NCBI GenBank assembly: GCA_903821875.1
Contig: CAIJMU010000039.1
Location: forward strand, 1 to 52,839
Direction of reading: 5' to 3'
Origin: an uncultured Spirochaetota bacterium
GTDB taxonomy: Bacteria > Spirochaetota > Spirochaetia > Treponematales > Rectinemataceae
DNA: 52,839 nucleotides
The position numbers and the translations under genes were made by a program. Shown piece by piece: positions 1 through 9,242 of this stretch (the first letter of the stretch is position 1; every line of letters begins with the position of its first letter). The notes beneath the pieces are model-generated. The model had not been told where the DNA came from. It saw only the letters and a program-made list of their open reading frames with translations, and ran no database searches.

Positions 1-423
<423 letters not shown>

Positions 424-547
424 TAGTTAGGAACATCGACGGCGGCGCGGGTTTTTCCCCGCCCGCCGCGGTGCAGCGCTGTCGGGGCCACCTGTCCGGG
501 GCCCTGGCTGCGAAGCGAGGCCAGCCGGTTTCGCGAGGGAGGATGGC

Positions 548-2063
<1,516 letters not shown>

Positions 2064-2086
<23 letters not shown>

Positions 2087-3650
2087 TTCGACCCTGCGCG
2101 ACGGAGCGCAGGGGGAGGGCATCAGCTTTTCGGTCGCCGACAAGCTCGAGGTGGTCCGGACCCTCGACGGCCTGGGCGTGGACATCATCGAGGCGGGCAA
2201 TCCCGCATCGAATCCCAAGGACCTCGATTTCTTTGCCGAGATCAAGGGCCTGAAGCTCGTGAACTCGCGGCTCGCCGCCTTCGGTTCCACCAGGAGGAAG
2301 GGCGAGCGCGCCTCCGAGGACCCTGGCCTGAAAAGCCTTTTGTCGGCCGACACTGGGACGGTCGTCATATTCGGGAAGAGCTGGGACTTCCACGCTACCA
2401 AAATCCTCGGCGCGACCCTCGACGAGAACCTCCTGATGATCGAGGAATCCATCGCCTTCATGAAGTCCTCCGGAAGGCGGGTCGTCTACGACGCGGAGCA
2501 TTTCTTCGACGGCTACACCGCAAACCCCGAGTACGCCCTCCGCAGCGTCGCGGCCGCGGCCAGGGGCGGGGCCGAGTGCCTCGTGCTCTGTGACACCAAT
2601 GGCGGGACCCTTCCCGACCGGATCCGCGAACTGACGAAGAAGGTTGTCGCGGAGTTCGGGATTCCCGTAGGCATCCATGCCCACAACGATTCCGGGCTGG
2701 CCGTGGCGAATTCCCTCGCCGCCGTGGATGGCGGAGCCCTGCAGGTGCAGGGCACGCTCGCGGGTTTCGGCGAGCGCTGCGGGAACGCCAACCTCTCCAC
2801 GATCGTCCCTACTATAAGGATCAAGCTCGGGAAGGAATGCCTTCTGGAAGAGAGCCTTGCAGCAATCACCGTGTCAACGCGCCGGGTCGCGGAGATCGCG
2901 AACATCAGCTTCGACGAGGGAATGCCCTATGTGGGCCGCAGGGCCTTCGCCCACAAGGGCGGCATGCACATCGACGCCGTGATGAAGGACCCGGTTTCCT
3001 TCGAACATGTCGAGCCTCCACTGGTCGGCAACGATCGGCGTTTCCTCGCCAGCGAGGTGGGAGGGCGCTCCGTCATCCTCGACAAGATCAGGAAAATCGA
3101 CCCGAGCCTGGGCAAGGACTCTCCTGCGGTGGCCCTCATCGTCGAGCGGCTCAAGGAGATGGAACGTGACGGCTACCAGTTCGAGGGTGCTGACGGCAGC
3201 CTCGAACTCCTCATGAGGAAGGCCACGGGCAAGTACAAGCCCTTCTTCCAATTGGGGCATTACCGGACGATCGGCGAGCAGCCCGTCGCCGACAAGGCGC
3301 ACTGTGCGACGGCCCTCGTGAAGGTGGAGGTCGAAGGTGTGGCGGAGATCTCGGCGGCCGAGGGCGACGGCCCGGTGAATGCCCTCGACCTGGCCCTCCG
3401 CAAGGCCCTCGAGCGCTTCTACCCGAACATCGCTTCGATGCGGCTTGTGGACTTCAAGGTCCGTGTCATCGACTCCGGCGCCACTGCCTCGGCTGTCAGG
3501 GTCCTCATCGAGAGCGCTGACCAGAGCGGCGCCTGGACGACGGTAGGTGTGTCCACCGACATCATCGAGGCGAGCTGGATAGCGCTCGTCGACTCGATCG
3601 AATACAAGCTGATCAAGGATATCGAGCGCCGCTACAAGGCCTATGTATGA
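2064..3650 (+). CDS. cimA: (R)-citramalate synthase
   Basis: Condenses pyruvate with acetyl-CoA to citramalate, the first step of a threonine-independent route to 2-ketobutyrate and isoleucine. The 528-residue length and the opening [15 protein letters not shown], followed by [12 protein letters not shown], are typical of the long citramalate synthase family, not of LeuA. The barrel carries [15 protein letters not shown] as its metal motif. A C-terminal regulatory domain of LeuA-dimer type (about residues 395-520) suggests feedback control, by isoleucine in known members. The gene starts inside the end of leuA (23-base overlap) and is followed by leuB, whose enzyme family can also process citramalate-derived intermediates. 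Function is inferred from family motifs; substrate use is not proven by sequence alone. Confidence 0.92.
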
Positions 3651-3678
3651 AGGGTCCTGCAAGGACGGAGGAAAGGAA

Positions 3679-4785
3679 ATGAAATTCAGTATTGTGACAA
3701 TACCCGGCGACGGGATAGGACCGGATGTCGTCAGGGAGGCCCTCGGTGTCCTCGATGCAGTGGCCACGCGCTTCGGACATTCCTTCCTCGTGACGGAGGA
3801 ACTGATGGGTGGCGTCGCCCTCGATGCCACCGGGGAGCCGCTGCCGGCGAAGACCCTCGCAGCCTGCAAGGCCGCTGACGCCGTCCTCCTCGGTGCGGTG
3901 GGTGGACCCAAATGGGACGACCTGCCGGGATCAAAGCGGCCCGAGGCAGGGCTCCTGGCGCTGCGGGGAGGCCTCAAGGTTTTCGCCAACCTGCGCCCGG
4001 CCAAGATGTTCCCCCAGCTTTCGGACGCGAGTCCGCTCAAGCCCGCTTTGATCGAGGGAGGCCTCGACGTCCTCATAGTCCGGGAACTGACAGGTGGAAT
4101 GTACTTCGGCGACAAGGGACGCAATTCGGCCGGGGACGAGGCCTGGGACACTGAACGCTACTCCCGCCTTGAAATCGAGCGACTGGTCCGCGTGGGTTTC
4201 GATGCCGCGCGGGGGAGGTCCAAGAAACTCTGCGTGGTCGACAAGGCCAATGTCCTTGAGTCGGGGAGGCTCTGGCGGGAGACCGCCAAGGCCATGGCTG
4301 CCGAGTGGCCGGATGTCGAGCTATCCTTCATGTACGTCGACAACTGTGCGATGCAGCTCGTGCGCAATCCCCGTCAATTCGATGTAATTGCGACGAGCAA
4401 CATGTTCGGCGACATCCTTTCGGACGAGGCGAGCATGGTGACCGGTTCCATCGGCATGCTCGCCAGCGCGAGCGTCGGGGCGGGGGGCCCTGGCCTCTTC
4501 GAGCCCATCCATGGGTCGGCCCCCGATATCGCCGGCCAGGACAAGGCCAATCCCCTCGCAACCGTCCTTTCGGTGGCGCTCATGCTCAGGCACTCGCTGG
4601 GCCTTGAAAAGGAGGCCCAGGCTGTCGAGGATGCAGTGGGCGTCACCCTCGACGCGGGGCTGCGCTCGGCCGACATTTCGACGGGGGCCCCAGGCGAACG
4701 GCTCGTGGGCACCCGCGAGATGGGCGCGGCGGTGAGGAAGGCTTTCGTGGACCAGGGGCTCGGTGCTCAGAACGGGAGATTGTGA
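3679..4785 (+). CDS. leuB: 3-isopropylmalate dehydrogenase
   Basis: NAD-dependent oxidative decarboxylation of 3-isopropylmalate in leucine synthesis; family members often also act on 3-methylmalate in the citramalate route. I chose ATG 3679 because GGAGGAAAGG lies directly upstream and the protein then begins with the normal beta strand ([18 protein letters not shown]). An ATG at 3643, inside the end of cimA, would add 12 unconserved residues. Visible hallmarks are the [14 protein letters not shown] substrate loop (about residue 135), the [14 protein letters not shown] segment and the C-terminal NAD site [15 protein letters not shown]. It is 368 residues long, normal for the family. The stop codon abuts the ilvB start with no gap. 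leuC and leuD (isopropylmalate isomerase) are not in this window. Confidence 0.95.
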   Translation: MKFSIVTIPGDGIGPDVVREALGVLDAVATRFGHSFLVTEELMGGVALDATGEPLPAKTLAACKAADAVLLGAVGGPKWDDLPGSKRPEAGLLALRGGLKVFANLRPAKMFPQLSDASPLKPALIEGGLDVLIVRELTGGMYFGDKGRNSAGDEAWDTERYSRLEIERLVRVGFDAARGRSKKLCVVDKANVLESGRLWRETAKAMAAEWPDVELSFMYVDNCAMQLVRNPRQFDVIATSNMFGDILSDEASMVTGSIGMLASASVGAGGPGLFEPIHGSAPDIAGQDKANPLATVLSVALMLRHSLGLEKEAQAVEDAVGVTLDAGLRSADISTGAPGERLVGTREMGAAVRKAFVDQGLGAQNGRL

Positions 4786-6489
4786 ATGAAGTTCAACGGA
4801 GCGCGCATCCTCATCGAGTGCCTCATCGAGCGGGGAGTCGATACGATCTTCGGCTATCCGGGCGGCTCGATCATCGGGATCTATGACGAACTGCAGGGCC
4901 AGACCGAGCGGATCAGGCACATACTGACTGCCCACGAGCAGGGGGCCGCCCACGCTGCCGACGGCTTCGCCCGGGCGACCGGCAAGCCTGGCGTTGTGCT
5001 CGCCACGAGCGGACCTGGAGCGACCAACCTCGTCACCGGGATCGCCACTGCCTACATGGACTCGATTCCCATGGTGGCCATCACTGGCAACGTGCCGCTC
5101 AGCCTCCTGGGGAAGGACAGCTTCCAGGAAGTGGACATCACGGGTGTGACGATGCCGATCACAAAGCACAACTTCATCGTGAAGGACATCGAGGAGCTCG
5201 CGGGCACGATACGCTCCGCCTTCGAGATCGCGATGGAGGGCAGGCAGGGACCGGTCCTCGTGGACATTCCCAAGGATATCCTGGCTGCATTCACCGAATG
5301 GGAGACCGAGGCGCCCGGTGCGGCGGGCAGGCGCCCCATCCTCCCCCTCCGGAGCATCCCGAAGGCAACCGAGGCTGAACTCGACATCGTGGCCGCAGCC
5401 ATCGCGGGAGCCGAGCGTCCCCTCATCTATGCGGGCGGCGGTGTCATCTCTGCGGGTGCCTCGGACAGGTTGTACGAACTTGCCGAGCGCATCCAGGCCC
5501 CCGTGGCCCTGAGCCTCATGGGGCACGGCGCCTTCCCCTCGCATCATCCGCTGTGCACCGGGATGATAGGCATGCATGGGACCAAGGCATCGAACATGGC
5601 AGTCAACCGATCGGACCTCCTCATCGCCATCGGCGCGCGCTTTTCGGACCGCGTCGTCAGCAACGCTGCCTCCTTCGCCAAGAACGCGCGCATCGTCCAG
5701 ATCGACATCGATCCGGCGGAGGTGAACAAGAACATCCAGAGCAGCATCTCCCTCGTCGGAGACCTCGCGGTGACCCTTGACGGGCTCCTCGCCCGCGTCG
5801 GAAAAAAGGACGGTTCGGGCTGGGGAGGACACATAAAGGAATGGAAGGCCGAGCGCCCGACCTCCCATGCAAGAAAGACTTCCATGCCGCCCAAACTCGT
5901 CATGGAAGCCATCCATGCGAAGGTCGGCGACGATGCGATAATCACTACGGAAGTCGGGCAGCACCAGATGTGGGTAGCCCAGTTCTATCCCTTCGAGAAG
6001 CCCAGGACCTTCGTCTCCTCCGGTGGCCTTGGCACCATGGGCTTCGGCACGGGTGCTGCAATGGGCGTCCACGTCGGCATGCCCGGCCGGAGGGTCGTGC
6101 ACGTGGCCGGCGACGGCTCCTTCAGGATGAACCTGGCCGAGCTGGCGACCATCGCGCACTACAACTTCCCGATTGTAATAGTCCTGATGAACAACGGGAC
6201 CCTCGGCATGGTCCGCCAGTGGCAGCGGATGTTCTACAAGGGACGTTACTCCCAGACCACCCTCGACCGCGGCCCCGATTTCATGAAACTAGCCGACGCC
6301 TTCGGCATCCGGGCCTGGAGGGTGAGCGACATGGCCGGTTTCGAAGCCGCCTTCGAAAAGGCCCTGGCCTCGGGCGGCCCCGCCCTGGTCGAGTGCCTGA
6401 TCGACATCGACGAGACGGTCCTGCCCATGGTTCCCTCGGGCAAGCCCATCGAGCAGCTGGTATTGGAGCCGGAAAGTATCCTGAGCTGA
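4786..6489 (+). CDS. ilvB: Acetolactate synthase, large (catalytic) subunit
   Basis: ThDP- and FAD-dependent carboligase that makes acetolactate or acetohydroxybutyrate, entry to valine, leucine and isoleucine synthesis. It has 567 residues with the three domains of the family. The N-terminal PYR domain holds the ThDP-activating glutamate in AHEQGAAHAADGFARATG. The central domain is followed by the C-terminal PP domain with the GDGS...NN Mg-ThDP motif (GDGSFRMN to LMNNGT). The ATG follows the leuB stop immediately, indicating coupling. It is the last gene of the operon, before the terminator at 6534. No regulatory subunit gene (ilvN) follows, so that subunit is encoded elsewhere or just upstream of the window. 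Confidence 0.95.
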   Translation: MKFNGARILIECLIERGVDTIFGYPGGSIIGIYDELQGQTERIRHILTAHEQGAAHAADGFARATGKPGVVLATSGPGATNLVTGIATAYMDSIPMVAITGNVPLSLLGKDSFQEVDITGVTMPITKHNFIVKDIEELAGTIRSAFEIAMEGRQGPVLVDIPKDILAAFTEWETEAPGAAGRRPILPLRSIPKATEAELDIVAAAIAGAERPLIYAGGGVISAGASDRLYELAERIQAPVALSLMGHGAFPSHHPLCTGMIGMHGTKASNMAVNRSDLLIAIGARFSDRVVSNAASFAKNARIVQIDIDPAEVNKNIQSSISLVGDLAVTLDGLLARVGKKDGSGWGGHIKEWKAERPTSHARKTSMPPKLVMEAIHAKVGDDAIITTEVGQHQMWVAQFYPFEKPRTFVSSGGLGTMGFGTGAAMGVHVGMPGRRVVHVAGDGSFRMNLAELATIAHYNFPIVIVLMNNGTLGMVRQWQRMFYKGRYSQTTLDRGPDFMKLADAFGIRAWRVSDMAGFEAAFEKALASGGPALVECLIDIDETVLPMVPSGKPIEQLVLEPESILS

Positions 6490-6533
6490 CGAGGGCTTCG
6501 ACTGGATGGTGCTGGCAGGCATGACGCTGGCAA

Positions 6534-6564
6534 GGCGCTCCCCGATACGGGGAGCGCCTTTTTT
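6534..6564 (+). terminator. Intrinsic terminator of the ilvC-ilvB operon
   Basis: A perfect 10-bp stem (GGCGCTCCCC / GGGGAGCGCC) with a five-base loop (GATAC) is followed by six T residues. It lies 44 bases after the ilvB stop. Confidence 0.92.
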
Positions 6565-6659
6565 GCGGAGGCAGGTGCTCTGTCGGTGCTGGTCTGGATT
6601 CAGGGAGGACCTCGCCTTAGGAGCCTCTCCGCGGATGTGAAGCGAAGGTATTTAGACGA

Positions 6660-6702
6660 ACGTACGTATAATATTGACGTACGCACGTTACTGCGCTATC
6701 CA
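6660..6702 (+). promoter_or_regulatory. Promoter and palindromic operator of the toxin-antitoxin module
   Basis: TTGACG (6674-6679) and TATCCA (6697-6702) are spaced 17 bases apart, a plausible sigma-70 promoter ending 16 bases before the antitoxin start. Two copies of the palindromic core ACGTACG (6660-6666 and 6677-6683) overlap the -35 box. They are the likely site for autorepression by the antitoxin/toxin complex. A perfect TATAAT lies between the copies (6667-6672), but no good -35 box stands upstream of it. The stretch is much more AT-rich than its surroundings. Confidence 0.55.
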
Positions 6703-6718
6703 TTTTATTGGAGGCGAA

Positions 6719-6949
6719 ATGAAAACCACGGCGACCGACCTCAGGACCCACCTCTACTCCTGGCTTGACCGCATCGCGGGGACCGGGGAGGTCCTCGAGG
6801 TCGAACGCAAAGGCATACGTATCAGGATTATCAGGGATGAACCTGTTTCCCGGCTCGCTCTGCTCCCAAAGCGGTCGACCATGCTGGTCGCGCCGGATCT
6901 GATAGTTGAAACAGGATGGGCGGAGGCCTGGCAGCCAGATGCTCCTTGA
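6719..6949 (+). CDS. Antitoxin of a PIN-type toxin-antitoxin pair (Phd/VapB-like)
   Basis: A 76-residue protein predicted to bind and neutralise the adjacent PIN-domain ribonuclease and to repress its own promoter. The first half (MKTTATDLRTHLYSWLDRI...VLEVERKGIRIRII) has the short beta-helix-beta pattern of Phd/YefM-like DNA-binding antitoxins: an early conserved helix, then a strand with a basic loop. The last third (LIVETGWAEAWQPD) is the kind of amphipathic tail that wraps the toxin. The start is ATG 6719 with GGAGG four bases upstream. It overlaps the toxin gene by 11 bases. The family call rests on pattern and on the neighbour, not on a strong motif. Confidence 0.75.
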   Translation: MKTTATDLRTHLYSWLDRIAGTGEVLEVERKGIRIRIIRDEPVSRLALLPKRSTMLVAPDLIVETGWAEAWQPDAP

Positions 6950-7313
6950 TACTCATTGTGTCGTATTCCTGCACGCGGGCGAGACTGGACTATTCGGTGC
7001 AACTGCCAGGCAGCTCCTCGACTCCGAGGAACTCTTCATAAATCCCATGGTTCTGCTTGAGCTCCGCTATCTGCATGAGATCGGCCGGATCGCCTTTGGC
7101 GGCAAGGCCATCGTCGATGATCTTCGCCAGGATCTCGGCCTTCGCGTCCTCGACCGGCGATGGCTGGAAGTGTGCATGAAGGCGACAGAGTTCTCCTGGA
7201 CCCGCGATCCCTTCGACCGCATTATCGCAGCGCAGGCCTTTATCGAAGGTCAGCGGCTCCTCACACGCGATCGCGTGATCCGCGAAAACTGTTCACTGGC
7301 ATTCTGGGATTGA
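6939..7313 (+). CDS. vapC: PIN-domain toxin ribonuclease (VapC family)
   Basis: A 124-residue protein that is an entire PIN domain. These toxins are Mg-dependent ribonucleases that cut tRNA or rRNA when the antitoxin is lost. The start MLLDTHCVVFL carries the first acidic ligand (Asp4). A central glutamate lies in NPMVLLELRYL. The C-terminal acidic pair is in SWTRDPFDRIIAAQAF, followed by LLTRD. I chose the internal ATG 6939 over an earlier in-frame start because PIN proteins begin with this strand and the resulting 11-base overlap is typical of such operons. The module sits between a terminator and the convergent ilvE gene, a position consistent with an acquired cassette. Confidence 0.88.
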   Translation: MLLDTHCVVFLHAGETGLFGATARQLLDSEELFINPMVLLELRYLHEIGRIAFGGKAIVDDLRQDLGLRVLDRRWLEVCMKATEFSWTRDPFDRIIAAQAFIEGQRLLTRDRVIRENCSLAFWD

Positions 7314-7354
7314 CGGCGGCGAGGTTTCGCCGGGAGTCCCGGCCGCCATCGTCA
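7311..7354. terminator. Candidate bidirectional hairpin between convergent vapC and ilvE
   Basis: TGAC-GGCGGC (7311-7320) can pair with GCCGCC (7342-7347) and GTCA (7351-7354) with a three-base bulge. The stem fills the 45-base gap between two genes that end toward each other. There is no clear T tract, so the call is weak. Confidence 0.35.
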
Positions 7355-7358
7355 GCGC

Positions 7359-8378
7359 TTACTCGATGATCTCGGTCCATCCATAGGGATCGTCGGTCTC
7401 CCCGAGCTGGATGGCCAGGAGGCGCTTGTAGAGCGCTGTCACCTTGGGACCCGCCTTGCCGCCCCTGGTGTAGACGTGTTCCTTGCCAGCCCTTGTGATG
7501 GACTCTACGGGGGTGATCGCGGCAGCCGTGCCGAGGCAGCCGGCCTCGTCGAAGGCCGCTATTTCGGCGACGTCGATGGGACGGTGCTCGATCTTCATCC
7601 CGAGGTCCTCGGCGATCCTGATGACGCTCATCCTGGTGATTGACTCGAGGATGGAGTCGCTCTTGGGAGTTATGAAGGTGTTTCCGGCGATGGCGAAGAA
7701 GTTGGACGATCCTGACTCGTCGATGAAGCGGTCCTCTCGCGAGTCGAGGTAGAGGACCTCTCCGTAGCCCTCGTGCTTGGCACCGATCGTGGCGCGCATG
7801 CCGGCTGCGTAGTTGCCGCCGCACTTGATGTCGCCGACGCCGCCGGGAGCCGCGCGGTGGATGACTTCCTCGACCTTGAGCTTGACGGGGGTGAATCCGG
7901 TCTTGTAGTAGGGGCCGACAGGGGTCACGAAGACGAGGAAGAGGTAGTCGGGACTGGGTTTGACGCCTACTTCGGCCGAGATGCCGATTTCAAATGGCCG
8001 GACGTACAGGCTCGCGCCAGAGCCGTAGGGCGGCACAAAGCGGCGGTTTGCCTTGACCACGCGTTGTACGGCATCACGGAAGACCGCGGTGGGAACGGGC
8101 TCCATGAGGAGCTTCGCGGCCGAGCGCTGGATACGGTTGGCGTTGGCGTCGATGCGGAAGGCCTGGATGCGGCCGTCTGGCCTCCCGAAGATCTTCAGGC
8201 CCTCGAATATCTCCTGGCCGTAGTGGAGGCAGGTAGCCGCCATATGGAGGGGAATGGTCTCTTCGCCCGTCAGTTCGCCGGCGGACCAGGCTCCGCTGCG
8301 GAAATAGTAGCGGATGTTGGCGTCGGTCCTCATGTAGCCGAAGGGGAGGGTGGCGAAATCGATGTCGGTGCCTGCCAT
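7359..8378 (-). CDS. ilvE: Branched-chain amino acid aminotransferase
   Basis: PLP-dependent transaminase for the last step of leucine, isoleucine and valine synthesis (glutamate as amino donor). The 339-residue protein belongs to fold type IV, in the longer group resembling eukaryotic and Gram-positive enzymes. It shows LHYGQEIFEGLK near the N-terminus, YVRPFEIGISAEVGVKPSPDYLF, the PLP-lysine region DIKCGGNYAAGM, and DESGSSNFFAI. I chose ATG 8378, which has AAAGGA nine bases upstream; a TTG three codons earlier touches that ribosome site. It is the last gene of a minus-strand run thrA-nitrilase-ilvE, with a 68-base gap to the nitrilase, and converges on the toxin-antitoxin module. Confidence 0.94.
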   Translation of the reverse strand: MAGTDIDFATLPFGYMRTDANIRYYFRSGAWSAGELTGEETIPLHMAATCLHYGQEIFEGLKIFGRPDGRIQAFRIDANANRIQRSAAKLLMEPVPTAVFRDAVQRVVKANRRFVPPYGSGASLYVRPFEIGISAEVGVKPSPDYLFLVFVTPVGPYYKTGFTPVKLKVEEVIHRAAPGGVGDIKCGGNYAAGMRATIGAKHEGYGEVLYLDSREDRFIDESGSSNFFAIAGNTFITPKSDSILESITRMSVIRIAEDLGMKIEHRPIDVAEIAAFDEAGCLGTAAAITPVESITRAGKEHVYTRGGKAGPKVTALYKRLLAIQLGETDDPYGWTEIIE

Positions 8379-8446
8379 GCTGATCAATCCTTTCGACCGG
8401 CTTATCCAGTCTCAATGCCCGTATATCGTCATAATTGCGATAACTT

Positions 8447-9241
8447 TCATTCCAGCCTGTCCCGCAAGGCCGGGAAGCCAAGGCGCCAGGATCTGGCGGC
8501 CTCCGGGTCGACTTCGCAGGTGAAGGACCCTTCTGTAGAGCCGCTGTCGAGGACCACGCGGCCCAGGGGGTCGATGACGCAGGAGTCCCCAGAGTACTCG
8601 AGGGGAGACGCGCCGTCCACCGGTTCGCTTCCCCTGCGGTTGACCCCGACTACCCAGGCCTGGTTTTCGATCGCCCGGGCCCTGAGGAGGGTCTTCCAAT
8701 GCTCCGATCGCCTCGCTGGCCAGGCGGCGATCACGCAGAAGACATCGACTTCGGCAGCGTCGGGCCAGAAATGGTAGGGAAAGCGGAGGTCGTAGCAGAT
8801 AGCCTGGCCGACCCTGAGATCGCCTATCCTGCAGGTCGCGCGCTCCTGGCCGGCCTGGTAGTGGAGCTGCTCGCCGGAGTGCGAGAAGAGGTGGCGCTTG
8901 GCATAAGCTGAAACCAGGGTGCCTTTCGGGTCGAAGAGAAGGGCGACGTTCCGGCCCTCACGGGCTGCACCCACCGTGATCCACGAGTTTTTTGCCTGGG
9001 CGAGGGCTGAAAAGAAGTCATAGTCCGCAGCATCCCAGGTCGCAGCGGCGACACAGGGCGTAAAGCCGCTCAGGGCCATCTCCGGCAGGATGATCCAGCC
9101 TGGTTCAAGCGCGGCCGTGCTGTGGGGGGTGGCACCCCTGGGGCCGGCGGCTCCCGTAGGGGCGAGGAGGACCTCGAGCCGGGCGCGGCTGGCAGCGCGG
9201 TCCTCCCAGACAGGAGCGAACTGGACCAGGGTAACCTGCAT
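8447..9241 (-). CDS. Carbon-nitrogen hydrolase (nitrilase superfamily, omega-amidase-like)
   Basis: A 264-residue cytosolic amidohydrolase. The Glu-Lys-Cys triad is visible: Glu in LPEMALSGF, Lys in AYAKRHLFS, and the nucleophilic Cys in GQAICYDLRFP. The short length and the CYDLRFP form point to the omega-amidase/YafV/NIT2 branch, which deaminates alpha-ketoglutaramate or ketosuccinamate left over from glutamine- or asparagine-linked transamination. That role would fit its position between thrA (gap of one base) and the aminotransferase ilvE. Substrate is inferred, not shown; other branch members cleave deaminated glutathione. Confidence 0.85.
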   Translation of the reverse strand: MQVTLVQFAPVWEDRAASRARLEVLLAPTGAAGPRGATPHSTAALEPGWIILPEMALSGFTPCVAAATWDAADYDFFSALAQAKNSWITVGAAREGRNVALLFDPKGTLVSAYAKRHLFSHSGEQLHYQAGQERATCRIGDLRVGQAICYDLRFPYHFWPDAAEVDVFCVIAAWPARRSEHWKTLLRARAIENQAWVVGVNRRGSEPVDGASPLEYSGDSCVIDPLGRVVLDSGSTEGSFTCEVDPEAARSWRLGFPALRDRLE

Positions 9242-9242
9242 C

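Noticed and set aside
441-468. Hairpin between ilvC and leuA as a T-box or leucine attenuator
   Set aside because: No T-box sequence, leader peptide with Leu codons or T tract is visible; only an imperfect GC-rich stem.
4321-6159. Long open frame antisense to leuB and ilvB (612 codons)
   Set aside because: It is a mirror effect of GC-rich codon bias opposite two certain genes, has no ribosome site and no recognisable motif.
6667-6672. Perfect TATAAT as the -10 box of the toxin-antitoxin operon
   Set aside because: No acceptable -35 box stands 16-18 bases upstream; TTGACG at 6674 with TATCCA fits better.
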